DNA from: QVMG01 sp032073245
GTDB taxonomy: Bacteria; Bacteroidota; Bacteroidia; Bacteroidales; Tannerellaceae
Reading direction: 5' to 3'
DNA length: 64,000 nt
Assembly: GCA_032073245.1 (NCBI GenBank)
Contig: DAMANX010000019.1
Span: forward strand, 1 to 64,000
The notes below the pieces were generated by a model. That model ran no database searches. It was not told where the DNA came from and saw nothing but the letters and a program-made list of their open reading frames with translations. Made by a program: the position numbers and the translations under genes. Positions 8,089-16,983 of the stretch are shown here, in pieces; positions within the stretch are counted from its first letter, which is position 1, and each line of letters starts with the position of its first letter.

Positions 8089-9062
8089 AAAGAAATATCG
8101 CCATCATCGCAGGAGGAGACTCATCTGAAATTGTTGTCTCTCTCAAAAGTGCCGAAGGAATCTATTCGTTTCTTGATAAAGATAAATATAATCTCTATAT
8201 TGCCATCATCAAGAAGGATGAATGGCAGGTAAAGCTTCCAAATGGAGAATATACGCCACTCGATAAAAACGGATTTTGTTTTCAGCAGGACGGGGCAACT
8301 ATACAATTTGATTTTGCATATGTAACTATTCACGGAACCCCGGGAGAAAACGGATTATTGCAAGGATACCTGGAAATGGCCGGTATTCCTTATTCTTCTT
8401 GTGGAGTATTGGTGAGTGCTCTTACTTTTAATAAATTTGTATGCAATAATTACCTGCGCACCTTTGGAATTACAGTAGCTAATTCCATTCATTTATTTGA
8501 AGGAGAAACAGTGACCGATGAAAAGGTGATGGAGCAGCTGGGTTTACCGTTGTTTGTTAAGCCAAATGATGGAGGAAGTAGTTTTGGGGTAACAAAAGTG
8601 AAAACAAAGGAAGAAATACAACCGGCTATTCAGAAGGCTTTCTCGGAAGGGAAAGAAGTCATACTGGAAAGTTTCATAGACGGAACCGAAGTAACTTGTG
8701 GGTGTTATAAGGTAAAAGGAAAAGAAGTTGTTTTCCCGCTTACTGAAGTAGTTACCGACAATGAGTTTTTTGATTTCGATGCAAAATACAACGGACAGGT
8801 AGACGAGATTACTCCTGCACGTATATCCCGTGAGCTTACGGAAAAGATACAACGCCGTACATCTAAAATTTATGATATCCTGGGAGCAAAAGGATTGATC
8901 CGGATAGATTATATTATTCCCGCCAACGGCGAACCGATTATGCTTGAAGTTAACACGACGCCGGGAATGACTACTACCAGTTTCATTCCACAGCAGGTAA
9001 AGGTTGCCGGATTAGATATAAAAGACGTATTAACAGAAATAATAGAAAACGAATTTAATTAG
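8085..9062 (+). CDS. ddl: D-alanine--D-alanine ligase
   Basis: The 325-aa ATP-grasp enzyme joins two D-alanines for peptidoglycan precursor synthesis in the cytoplasm. Landmarks are the N-terminal AIIAGGDSSEIVVSLKSA, YVTIHGTPGENGLLQGYLE, the ATP-binding loop NDGGSSFGVTKV and the C-terminal metal site LEVNTTPGMTTTSFIPQQ. Length fits the family. It overlaps the upstream synthase gene by 4 nt and is followed 21 bp later by an acyltransferase gene. The four genes from the PASTA protein onward form a likely operon. Confidence 0.95.
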   Translation: MKRNIAIIAGGDSSEIVVSLKSAEGIYSFLDKDKYNLYIAIIKKDEWQVKLPNGEYTPLDKNGFCFQQDGATIQFDFAYVTIHGTPGENGLLQGYLEMAGIPYSSCGVLVSALTFNKFVCNNYLRTFGITVANSIHLFEGETVTDEKVMEQLGLPLFVKPNDGGSSFGVTKVKTKEEIQPAIQKAFSEGKEVILESFIDGTEVTCGCYKVKGKEVVFPLTEVVTDNEFFDFDAKYNGQVDEITPARISRELTEKIQRRTSKIYDILGAKGLIRIDYIIPANGEPIMLEVNTTPGMTTTSFIPQQVKVAGLDIKDVLTEIIENEFN

Positions 9063-9083
9063 TGTACTATCAACTATAACGCT

Positions 9084-10250
9084 ATGAGTAAAGAAATAGA
9101 TTTTCACAAATTCGACGATATTCGCCCTGTAAACGATGACGAGGTAAAAGGGGCTATTGATGAATTAGTTTCGAATGATGATTTCTTCGAGGCACTTCGA
9201 TACATCAAGCCCGATTTAAACAAAGATGAGTTCACTGCTCTAATGCGTTCTTGTAATACAAAAGCACAGTTTAAGACGGTATTAGCCTACGAAGCTGTTA
9301 TGGGGATTGCTAAGAAGACGACTTTCTCACTCACTATATCGGGACGCAGCCGTCTGCCCGAAGGAAGACCGGCCTGTACGTTTATATCGAATCATCGGGA
9401 CATTGTTCTGGATGCTTCTTTTCTCAATGTGATGCTCTACGAAGTAGGCTATGGATTAACACAGGTTGCTATTGGTGATAATCTGTTGATTAAGCCATGG
9501 ATCGAAACAGTAGTACGGTTGAATAATGCCTTTATAGTTAAACGAGGAGTATCCGGACGGCAACAATTGGAAGCGAGCATACATCTTTCACAGTATATCC
9601 ATCATACAATTAAAGATACAAAAGAATCCATTTGGATCGCCCAACGTGAAGGTCGTGCAAAAGACTCTAACGACAAAACACAATCCAGTATTCTGAAGAT
9701 GCTTAATATGGGTGGGGATACAAAGGATATACTCACAAATATAATGAGCCTCAATATTGTCCCTGTTTCAATCTCTTACGAATTTGATCCTTGTGACTTC
9801 CTGAAAGCACAAGAATTTCAGTTAAAACGCGATAATCCCGACTTTGTTAAAAGTAAACGGGATGACTTGCTTGCCATGGAAACAGGTATTCTGAATGAAA
9901 AAGGCAGAGTACATTTCACTTTAGGTAACCCGATCAACCCTACCCTTGCGGAGTTTGATCATGATATGGAGAAAACTGATCTTTATAGTGCTATAGCTTC
10001 TACAATAGACAAAGAGATCTATAAACATTACCGCTTCTATCCATGCAATTACGTAGCTTATGATATGTTGACCGGAACTAAAAGATTCCGTGAAATGTAT
10101 GGGTCAAAAGACAAAAAACAATTTGAAGAATATCTGCAAGTTCAGTTGGATAAAATCGTCATCCCAAACAAAGACGAAGACTTCCTTCGTACAAAGATAC
10201 TCGAGATGTATACAAATCCTTTGAAGAATCATTTGGCTTCCCGGGATTAA
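9084..10250 (+). CDS. PlsC-like 1-acyl-glycerol-3-phosphate/glycerol acyltransferase
   Basis: A 388-aa protein with the acyltransferase block SNHRDIVLDASFL (about residues 102-115) and a downstream REGRAKDS motif resembling the phosphate-binding block of PlsC enzymes. The His and Asp are separated by five residues rather than the usual four of HX4D, which suggests a divergent subfamily. It probably acylates a lysophospholipid or related acceptor at the inner membrane. No clear membrane span is present. It ends the ddl operon and is followed by a 14-bp intrinsic terminator. Confidence 0.82.
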   Translation: MSKEIDFHKFDDIRPVNDDEVKGAIDELVSNDDFFEALRYIKPDLNKDEFTALMRSCNTKAQFKTVLAYEAVMGIAKKTTFSLTISGRSRLPEGRPACTFISNHRDIVLDASFLNVMLYEVGYGLTQVAIGDNLLIKPWIETVVRLNNAFIVKRGVSGRQQLEASIHLSQYIHHTIKDTKESIWIAQREGRAKDSNDKTQSSILKMLNMGGDTKDILTNIMSLNIVPVSISYEFDPCDFLKAQEFQLKRDNPDFVKSKRDDLLAMETGILNEKGRVHFTLGNPINPTLAEFDHDMEKTDLYSAIASTIDKEIYKHYRFYPCNYVAYDMLTGTKRFREMYGSKDKKQFEEYLQVQLDKIVIPNKDEDFLRTKILEMYTNPLKNHLASRD

Positions 10251-10272
10251 AGAAAAGACTGAATCCCATCCC

Positions 10273-10312
10273 AACTGAAAGCCATACCTTTGAAAAGATA
10301 TGGCTTTCAGTT
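10273..10312 (+). terminator. Intrinsic terminator after the acyltransferase gene
   Basis: A perfect 14-bp inverted repeat (10273-10286 with 10299-10312, AACTGAAAGCCATA/TATGGCTTTCAGTT) with a 12-nt loop lies 22 bp after the stop codon and is followed by TTATAT. Confidence 0.8.
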
Positions 10313-10330
10313 TATATCCATACTCATCTC

Positions 10331-10352
10331 TCACCACTCATCGCTCACCACT
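10331..10352 (-). repeat. Short dispersed repeat AGTGGTGAG-N-AGTGGTGA, copy 2
   Basis: Read on the minus strand this is a 20-of-22 match to 5908-5929. It lies just after the terminator of the ddl operon. Confidence 0.5.
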
Positions 10353-10409
10353 AAAAATACCTGTTTCTTAACATACCTTTCCCATCCTCATTGTCTCCTC
10401 TCAATTTCG

Positions 10410-10417
10410 TAGCTTTG
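10410..10417 (+). promoter_or_regulatory. -7 promoter box of the rocD-rocF operon
   Basis: TAGCTTTG matches TAnnTTTG and lies 52 bp upstream of the rocD start. A partial -33 (TTG at 10391) is poorly spaced. Confidence 0.45.
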
Positions 10418-10469
10418 TCAATGACTCGGCATTTCGCCTGAAGTCTGCTAAAACTAAAAACACAAATCT

Positions 10470-11678
10470 ATGGAACCATTAGCTTATATCACCCGTGAAG
10501 AAAAGTACGGAGCACACAATTATCACCCATTACCAGTAGTCTTGGGAAAAGGGCAAGGAGTCTATGTATGGGATGTAAAAGGAAAAAAATATTATGATTT
10601 CCTTTCCGGTTACTCTGCCCTAAGTCAGGGTCATTGCCACCCTAAAATCATTCAGGCTTTAAAAGAGCAAGCTGACAAACTTACTCTTGTCTCCCGTGCT
10701 TTTTATTCAGATATATTAGGTGAATTTATGGAATATACCTGCAAATTCTTTGGTTATGACAAGTTATTACCAATGAATACCGGTGCAGAGGCAGTAGAGA
10801 CAGCCCTTAAATTATGCCGTCGCTGGGGATATCGCAAAAAGAATATACCACCGGAAAGAGCCAAAATCATTGTTTGTAACGAAAATTTTCATGGAAGGAC
10901 AGTTACCATTATTTCCATGAGTACCGACCCGAGTGCCTATACTGATTTCGGTCCTTATACTCCAGGGTTTATCAAAATACCTTATAATAATATAGAAGCA
11001 TTACGAGAAGCAATGCAGGATCCTGATGTTACAGGTTTTCTCGTTGAACCCATCCAGGGTGAAGCCGGGGTAGTAGTTCCTGATGAAAGCTATTTAAGCC
11101 AATGTTATGAGCTTTGTAAGCAACATAATGTGCTCTTTATTGCAGATGAAATACAAACAGGGATTGGCAGAACCGGCCGTCTGTTAGCCTGCGACTATGA
11201 AGAGGTGCATCCTGATATTCTTATTTTAGGAAAAGCTCTCTCCGGCGGTGTTACACCTGTCTCAGCTGTATTGGCAAATGATGATATCATGCTAACCATA
11301 GCACCCGGAGAACATGGTTCGACTTATGGGGGAAATCCTTTAGCAGCAAAGGTAGGTATTGCAGCACTGGAAGTAGTAAAGAATGAAAACCTGGCAAAAA
11401 ATGCGTATGATATGGGATCACTCTTCCGCCATGAAATGGAAGAACTTAATCATCCTATGGTCCAACAAGTTCGTGGAAAAGGATTACTTAACGCAGTAGT
11501 CACCGAACCGAAAAACGGAAAAACAGCTTGGGATATTTGTATGGCCTTAATGGAAAATGGTTTAATTGCTAAACCTACACATGATCATATTATACGCTTC
11601 ACTCCTCCACTGGTTATTACCCGTGAGCAAATGATGGATTCTATAAATATCATAAGAAAAACATTTGAACAATTCTAA
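10470..11678 (+). CDS. rocD: Ornithine--oxo-acid aminotransferase
   Basis: The 402-aa class-III PLP aminotransferase has the expected landmarks: FLSGYSALSQGHCHP, MNTGAEAVETALKL (about 102-115), ENFHGRT, FIADEIQTGIGRTG and the PLP lysine K255 in ILGKALSGG. These sites and the total length match ornithine delta-aminotransferase, which converts ornithine and 2-oxoglutarate to glutamate semialdehyde and glutamate. The arginase gene starts 3 bp after its stop, so the pair forms an arginine-to-glutamate/proline catabolic unit. Confidence 0.93.
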   Translation: MEPLAYITREEKYGAHNYHPLPVVLGKGQGVYVWDVKGKKYYDFLSGYSALSQGHCHPKIIQALKEQADKLTLVSRAFYSDILGEFMEYTCKFFGYDKLLPMNTGAEAVETALKLCRRWGYRKKNIPPERAKIIVCNENFHGRTVTIISMSTDPSAYTDFGPYTPGFIKIPYNNIEALREAMQDPDVTGFLVEPIQGEAGVVVPDESYLSQCYELCKQHNVLFIADEIQTGIGRTGRLLACDYEEVHPDILILGKALSGGVTPVSAVLANDDIMLTIAPGEHGSTYGGNPLAAKVGIAALEVVKNENLAKNAYDMGSLFRHEMEELNHPMVQQVRGKGLLNAVVTEPKNGKTAWDICMALMENGLIAKPTHDHIIRFTPPLVITREQMMDSINIIRKTFEQF

Positions 11679-11681
11679 TCT

Positions 11682-12578
11682 ATGAAAGTAAACGTTATAG
11701 GTGTTCCATTAAATCTGGGCTGTGACCGGGAAGGGGTAGAAAAAGCGCCCAATCACCTCAGAGAACGAGGTCTTATGGATATTATCCGAAAGAACGGACA
11801 CCGGGCCTTTGACCTCGGCAATCTATATGTTCCCCCTGTCAGCGAAGAAGATAAATTCGCCCGTAGTAAAAGTATGAAATATCTCGATGCCATCGTTGAG
11901 GTGAATAACAACCTTGCCGAACTGGTTTATGATACCCTTCGTGGAGGAGCCTTTCCTATGATTATTGGTGGCGATCATTCACTCGCTTTAGGAAGTGCTT
12001 CCGGAGTAGGAAAATGTTTCGATGACTTTGGCATTATCTGGCTCGATGCTCATGGCGATATCAATACCAATGAAACATCACCCAGCGGCAATATACACGG
12101 CATGCCCCTAAGTGCTCTGATGGGCATGGGAAGCGAAGAATTGGTCAATGTCTATAGTCCCGGCAATAAGGTACACCCTCAAAACGTATTTCTCGTAGGA
12201 ACCCGTAGCCTCGATGATGGCGAAATGGAATTAATCCGCCGAGAAAAACTAAGTGTCTACCCCATGAGTGTAATACGCAAGGAAGGAGTTGAATACGTTG
12301 CAGAAGATATAAGACGCAAACTCAAAGACCGAAAAATACGCAACGTACATTTCAGCATCGACGTCGACAGCATCGACCCCCGTTACGCACCCGGCACCGG
12401 CACACGCGTAGCAGAAGGTCTTACACCCGAAGAATTTAATGATTTTGTGAATAAAATCCTGTCTACAAATCTTATCAAATCAATGGATATTGTCGAATTA
12501 AACCCCGAACTGGATATTAATGAAGTGACCACAAAACTTTGTCTGGATATAATAGATTATGTGACGGATAGGATATAA
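11682..12578 (+). CDS. rocF: Arginase
   Basis: The 298-aa ureohydrolase has all three manganese-binding signatures: GGDHS (His99), LDAHGDIN (Asp122, His124, Asp126) and the later FSIDVDSIDP. The SPSGNIHGMPLS loop is typical of arginases rather than agmatinases. It hydrolyses arginine to ornithine and urea in the cytoplasm, and its product feeds the adjacent ornithine aminotransferase. Separation by only 3 bp from rocD indicates co-transcription. Confidence 0.94.
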   Translation: MKVNVIGVPLNLGCDREGVEKAPNHLRERGLMDIIRKNGHRAFDLGNLYVPPVSEEDKFARSKSMKYLDAIVEVNNNLAELVYDTLRGGAFPMIIGGDHSLALGSASGVGKCFDDFGIIWLDAHGDINTNETSPSGNIHGMPLSALMGMGSEELVNVYSPGNKVHPQNVFLVGTRSLDDGEMELIRREKLSVYPMSVIRKEGVEYVAEDIRRKLKDRKIRNVHFSIDVDSIDPRYAPGTGTRVAEGLTPEEFNDFVNKILSTNLIKSMDIVELNPELDINEVTTKLCLDIIDYVTDRI

Positions 12579-12616
12579 AGTAATCATTCTGTTTTCTTTA
12601 TAACAAAATAAAGATT

Positions 12617-12654
12617 TATATTTGATTGTTCTCAATAGATAAATTATATATTTG
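12617..12654 (+). promoter_or_regulatory. Promoter of the Liv/kinase-like operon
   Basis: Two TATATTTG boxes occur at 12617-12624 and 12647-12654. The TTTG of the first lies 22 bp before the second and can serve as its -33. The second box overlaps an in-frame ATG at 12652, so translation of the first permease most likely begins at 12673. Confidence 0.55.
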
Positions 12655-12672
12655 TATGCAAAAAGTAAACTA

Positions 12673-13542
12673 ATGCTATTACAATTCATTATAAATGGCC
12701 TTATTACAGGAATACTATATAGTTTATCTGCCATAGGTTTCGCTTTAGTCTATAATACTACCCGCATTTTTCATATTGCGGCAGCTGCAATTTATGTAGT
12801 AGCTGCTTATATGTTTTATTGGGGTGTTCATTCCTTACATCTTCCATTTGGATTGGCTGCTGTTTTATCTTTACTTATTACAGCACTGATCAGTCTTTGC
12901 TGTGAATGGTTTATTTATCAACCTTTAAATAAAAAGAAATCATCTCTGAACATTGTTATGATCAGTTCTATTGGGTTGATGACCATTCTAGTTAATATTG
13001 TGGCAATGATATGGGGTAATGAAACAAAGGTTGTAGATAATAGTATCCAACCGGTTTATACCTTTGGAGAAATTATAATTACACACCCCCAATTTTTACA
13101 GTTAGCAATAGGTTCCATTTCCATAATTCTGTTCATGTTATTATTAAAATTTACCCGGTTTGGTTTAAAAACAAAAGCGCTTAGTAATGATAGTACATTA
13201 TTTGAGGTAATGGGATTTAATGCATTATCTACCCGCACTTTTGTTTTCGCCCTTAGCGGTATATTTCTTGCTCTTGGAAGCTGCCTGACTGTATATGATT
13301 TGGGTATGGATCCTCACATGGGCATGTCATTACTTATCAATGCAATGGTAGCAATGATTATTGGAGGAATCGGGCGGTTTAGTGCTTGTATTATTGGTGG
13401 ACTGTCTTTAGGTATATTACAAGCTTTGGTGGTCTATCAATTTGCTTCTAATTGGCAAAATGCGATTACCTTTTTAGTGTTGCTTATCTTTTTGTTTTTT
13501 CGGCCTCAGGGAATTATGGGATATAAAAAACGGATGGTATAA
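12673..13542 (+). CDS. livH: Branched-chain amino acid-type ABC transporter permease (LivH-like)
   Basis: A 289-aa polytopic protein with about eight membrane helices and the LivH pattern: LQFIINGLITGILYSLSAIGFALVYNTTRIFHIA at the N-terminus (positions 12679-12780) and the cytoplasmic EAA-like loop ALSGIFLALGS...GGIGRFSACIIGG. It should form half of the inner-membrane channel of a HAAT-family importer. It is the first gene of a ten-gene operon and its stop overlaps the next start by 1 nt. Such importers take up branched-chain or other amino acids, amides or urea. The adjacent arginase makes urea, but no specificity is visible. Confidence 0.88.
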   Translation: MLLQFIINGLITGILYSLSAIGFALVYNTTRIFHIAAAAIYVVAAYMFYWGVHSLHLPFGLAAVLSLLITALISLCCEWFIYQPLNKKKSSLNIVMISSIGLMTILVNIVAMIWGNETKVVDNSIQPVYTFGEIIITHPQFLQLAIGSISIILFMLLLKFTRFGLKTKALSNDSTLFEVMGFNALSTRTFVFALSGIFLALGSCLTVYDLGMDPHMGMSLLINAMVAMIIGGIGRFSACIIGGLSLGILQALVVYQFASNWQNAITFLVLLIFLFFRPQGIMGYKKRMV

Positions 13543-14414
13543 TGGATTATATATTACATATAGGGGTTATGCTTAACATTTATATATTGTTAGTGTTAAG
13601 TGCAAATCTGCCGATAGGGCTGGCAAACTTATTATCCATGTGCCAGGCTGCTTTTTATGGAATAGGTGCTTATTTCAGTGCTTATTTTCTTATGCAATTC
13701 AATCTTCCTTTTATAGTTATTGCACTTATTGTAATGAGTTTAACAGGAATATGTAGTTTGATTGTCTCTTTTGCATCTGTAAAACTGAAGGGTGATTATT
13801 TCGTATTAGCAACATTAGCATTTCAAATGATTGTGTTTACAGTACTCTACAATTGGACCAGTGTGACAAGAGGCCCTTATGGAATACCGGGTATCCCATC
13901 CATAAAAATCGGAGGAATCTGGGAATTATCCGGCACTTTGAATTATTTTATTTTTACAGCACTTATCACTGTTATTGCTATATTACTTTTTAGAGCATTA
14001 AAATACTCCCCTTTTGGACGGGTTTTAACAGCTATCCGTAGTGATGAATATTCCGTCTCTGCACTTGGACGTAGCCCCATTCGTTTTAAAACCTGGGCAT
14101 TTTTTATCTCTGCAGCATTTTCAGGATTAGCAGGATTGATCTACGCTTCTTATGTAAGCTATATTGATCCGACTAGCTTTACTATTGACGAGAGTATTTT
14201 TATTCTGACAGCATTATTTATCGGAGGTATTGGCAATATTAAAGGTCCGGTTTTAGGTGCGGTATTCGTTGTTATCATCCCCGAAATCTTACGTTTTGTT
14301 GGATTACCTGATAGTATAGCCGCTAATTTGAGACAGATAATATATGGTGTAGCTTTAGTGCTGATTATGTATTACCGTCCACAAGGTATTTGGGGCAAAA
14401 TTGTATTGAAATGA
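13542..14414 (+). CDS. livM: Branched-chain amino acid-type ABC transporter permease (LivM-like)
   Basis: A 290-aa polytopic permease. Motifs include NLPIGLANLLSMCQAAFYGIGAY, TRGPYGIPGIPS, the loop GRVLTAIRSDEYSVSALGRS and FIGGIGNIKGPVLGA, all typical of LivM. It pairs with the LivH-like permease in the inner membrane. Its stop overlaps the ATPase start at 14411 by 4 nt (ATGA), consistent with translational coupling. Confidence 0.88.
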   Translation: MDYILHIGVMLNIYILLVLSANLPIGLANLLSMCQAAFYGIGAYFSAYFLMQFNLPFIVIALIVMSLTGICSLIVSFASVKLKGDYFVLATLAFQMIVFTVLYNWTSVTRGPYGIPGIPSIKIGGIWELSGTLNYFIFTALITVIAILLFRALKYSPFGRVLTAIRSDEYSVSALGRSPIRFKTWAFFISAAFSGLAGLIYASYVSYIDPTSFTIDESIFILTALFIGGIGNIKGPVLGAVFVVIIPEILRFVGLPDSIAANLRQIIYGVALVLIMYYRPQGIWGKIVLK

Positions 14415-15193
14415 TATTAAAACTAGAAAATATCAGCCTTAGCTTTGCTGAAAGCAAGGGATCCTCTAAGATATTAGACGGATTGAATTTAGCTATTCCC
14501 AAAGGAAAAGTGACAGCGATTATTGGAGGTAATGGTTCCGGTAAAACAACTTTGTTTAATATTATATCCGGTTTTCAACAGGAATATAATGGCAGCGTGG
14601 TTTTCAATCAGGAAATTATCAGCCGTTTGTCTGCCGACCGGATTGCTCGCAAAGGAATCGGCCGTCTGTTTCAAGGAAAGCCATTAATACAAGAACTCTC
14701 CTTATTAGAAAATATGCTATTGGCATCTCATGATAATTCCGGAGAGATTCCTTTTTCTTATCTACTGAAAAGAAAAAAGATAAACCGGAAGGAAAAAGAA
14801 AAAGAAGAGCAAGCCATTCAGGTTCTTGTGCGTCTCTTTGGAGAAGATAATAAGTATATCAATATGCTTCATCACAAAGGGTCTGACTTCTCTTATGGGG
14901 AACAACGATTAATTTCTTTAGCACGGCTTTTTATGGGGAATTATTCTTTATTGTTACTGGATGAACCTACGGCGGGGGTCAATCCGGTTTATATAGAAAC
15001 AATCAAAAGAATAATTGAACAGATGGTGGCTGATAAGCAAACGACAGTTTTGCTAATAGAACATAATATGCCTTTTGTAAAAGGCATTGCAGATCATTGC
15101 GCTTATATGGATGATGGTCAGGTTCAATGTCAGGGTAATGTAGAAGAAGTTTTGAATAATCAGGACGTTAAAAACAGCTATCTTGGCCTATGA
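14411..15193 (+). CDS. livG: ABC transporter ATP-binding protein (LivG-like)
   Basis: The 260-aa ATPase has Walker A GGNGSGKTT, a Q-loop region (GRLFQGKPL), a signature DFSYGEQRLISLARLF, Walker B LLLLDEPTAGVNP and the H-loop LLIEHNM. It drives the Liv-type importer from the cytoplasmic face. The signature is FSYGEQ rather than LSGGQ, as often seen in LivG. The start at 14411 is chosen because homology begins there (MILKLENISLSF) and it overlaps the LivM stop. An upstream in-frame ATG at 14390 would overlap LivM by 25 nt. Confidence 0.88.
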   Translation: MILKLENISLSFAESKGSSKILDGLNLAIPKGKVTAIIGGNGSGKTTLFNIISGFQQEYNGSVVFNQEIISRLSADRIARKGIGRLFQGKPLIQELSLLENMLLASHDNSGEIPFSYLLKRKKINRKEKEKEEQAIQVLVRLFGEDNKYINMLHHKGSDFSYGEQRLISLARLFMGNYSLLLLDEPTAGVNPVYIETIKRIIEQMVADKQTTVLLIEHNMPFVKGIADHCAYMDDGQVQCQGNVEEVLNNQDVKNSYLGL

Positions 15194-15882
15194 TACTACA
15201 ACTTAAAAATATCAGAGGAGGATATACCAAAGATCGGGAAATACTTCAAGGAATTAATCTGGATATTTCACGCGGAGAAACTGTCGGCATCATCGGATTA
15301 AACGGAAGTGGCAAATCCACTCTAGGAAAATCAATAATGAATATGCTACCTTATAGAAAAGGTGAGATATATTTTAATGGTATCAATGTCAGTGAAAAGA
15401 ATTCCCGCGAGTTGTCAAAATTAGGTATTGCTTTTTTTATGCAGGGAGGAAAAGTATTTGATGAACTGTCTGTATGGGATAATCTTTTATTATGTGCTGA
15501 TAAAAAGGAAGAAATAGAAGAAATTAAGAAATATTTCATACTTTTATCGGCAACAGAAAAAACTCTGAAGAAAATAAGGGCTGATAAATTAAGTGGAGGG
15601 GAAAGACATCAATTAGCTTTAGCCATGTGTCTGTTGAAAAAGCCATCTTTTCTGATTCTGGATGAGCCAAGCGCAGGCTTATCCCCCAAAGCGGTAAATG
15701 CAATGTACCTGACATTGGATTTGCTTCGCAAAGAAAAAGATCTAACAATCTTACTGATCGAACAAAATATTGCGGAAGCAGTAACTTTTTGTTGTAGTGT
15801 AAATCTTATTAGAGAAGGATTGATAAAAGAAACTATTACCAGCCAAAATTTAAAAGAAATAGAAAAATTAATATTTATATAA
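15190..15882 (+). CDS. livF: ABC transporter ATP-binding protein (LivF-like)
   Basis: A 230-aa ATPase with Walker A GLNGSGKST, signature KLSGGERHQLALAM, Walker B FLILDEPSAGLSP and H-loop LLIEQNI. It is the second ATPase of the Liv importer, overlaps the LivG stop by 4 nt (ATGA) and is followed 9 bp later by the binding-protein gene. The last part (from about 15.8 kb) already shows the A/T-rich codon choice of the genes that follow. Confidence 0.88.
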   Translation: MILQLKNIRGGYTKDREILQGINLDISRGETVGIIGLNGSGKSTLGKSIMNMLPYRKGEIYFNGINVSEKNSRELSKLGIAFFMQGGKVFDELSVWDNLLLCADKKEEIEEIKKYFILLSATEKTLKKIRADKLSGGERHQLALAMCLLKKPSFLILDEPSAGLSPKAVNAMYLTLDLLRKEKDLTILLIEQNIAEAVTFCCSVNLIREGLIKETITSQNLKEIEKLIFI

Positions 15883-15891
15883 TTTAAAAGT

Positions 15892-16974
15892 ATGGAAAGA
15901 AAATTATTTGTAATCTTGTTGCTTATATCATCTCTATTTATTACTAGCAGTTGTACAAGTGATTCAAAGAAGTCTAATGATAAGTCTAAAATAAAAGTAG
16001 GGGTAATAATGCCCTTAACAGGCGATATAGCTTTTCTTGGGCAATCCTTCACTAATGCCATATTGATGAACGCAGACACATCTAAAGTTGAGTTATTTAT
16101 TGAGGACACAAAAGGAGAACCCAAAAATGCTGTCTCTATTGTAAAAAAAATGATATCAGTAAATAATATAGATGTAGCTATATCACTAAAACCCGCTATT
16201 TCTGAAAGTATTAACCCAATTTTGGAAAAAGAAGGTATTCCACATTTTGTTTTTGCTTTTAGTCCTGAAATAACAACTGCAAGTAATGTTATTAAAGTAT
16301 ATCCTTCATCTGATGATGAAGTTTTAGGTTATTTAAATTACGCTAATGACCAAGGCTTCAAGAATATTGTTTTTCTTCGTCACATTTTCCCTGATGCTGA
16401 GTTAGCATTTAAAACTGTCGTAATACCCGAAGCAAAAAAGATGAATTTAAATGTTACAGATATTCCATTTGAATTATCCACAAAAGATTTTAATAATCTA
16501 GCTCAAAAAGTCAAATCCAATAATCCTGATTTAGTAGTTGTCCAGTCTTTGTCATATAATTTTTTAAATATTACAAAAAGTTTTTATAATATAAATATAT
16601 TGAATAAAATGCTAGGTGACTTAAATTTTGGAGATTTATACACATATGATTTTTCTACAGTAAAAGAAATGGATCATATACCATTCCTTGGTATGGCCTA
16701 TGTTTTATCAAATAAATATGAGACCTTTGAAAAAGAATATAATGAAAAATTTAAAGAACGGCCGAATATTTTTGCAGCATTTCCATATGACGTTATGACA
16801 ATAATTAATAATCTTAATAAATCAGAGTTAACCAAAAGTGATATAATTAATTATTACAACAATTCAGAAACTGAAGGTATAACAGGAATAATTAAATTCG
16901 ATTCACAAGGTGATCAAATTATTAATTATAAAATTTTAGAATACGCAGATGGAAAATTTATAATTCATGAATAA
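15892..16974 (+). CDS. Periplasmic ligand-binding lipoprotein (LivK/Peripla_BP_6-like)
   Basis: The 360-aa product starts with a lipoprotein signal (RKLFVILLLISSLFITSSC, lipobox ending at Cys21) and continues with KIKVGVIMPLTGDIAFLGQS. This is the classical opening of LivK-type receptors with two alpha/beta lobes. It should capture the transported ligand at the periplasmic side. Because the next genes encode a kinase-like and a receiver-like protein, it might also feed a signalling pathway. Ligand unknown. DNA here is markedly A/T-rich. Confidence 0.85.
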   Translation: MERKLFVILLLISSLFITSSCTSDSKKSNDKSKIKVGVIMPLTGDIAFLGQSFTNAILMNADTSKVELFIEDTKGEPKNAVSIVKKMISVNNIDVAISLKPAISESINPILEKEGIPHFVFAFSPEITTASNVIKVYPSSDDEVLGYLNYANDQGFKNIVFLRHIFPDAELAFKTVVIPEAKKMNLNVTDIPFELSTKDFNNLAQKVKSNNPDLVVVQSLSYNFLNITKSFYNINILNKMLGDLNFGDLYTYDFSTVKEMDHIPFLGMAYVLSNKYETFEKEYNEKFKERPNIFAAFPYDVMTIINNLNKSELTKSDIINYYNNSETEGITGIIKFDSQGDQIINYKILEYADGKFIIHE

Positions 16975-16983
16975 TCAAAAAGT

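Noticed and set aside
12652..12672. Earlier start for the LivH-like permease
   Set aside because: It overlaps the -7 box 12647-12654. ATG 12673 gives a normal LivH N-terminus.
11682..16974. Urea-specific importer linked to the arginase
   Set aside because: The idea is attractive because arginase releases urea, but no residue or motif visible here separates urea from amino-acid specificity, and the Liv operon has its own promoter.
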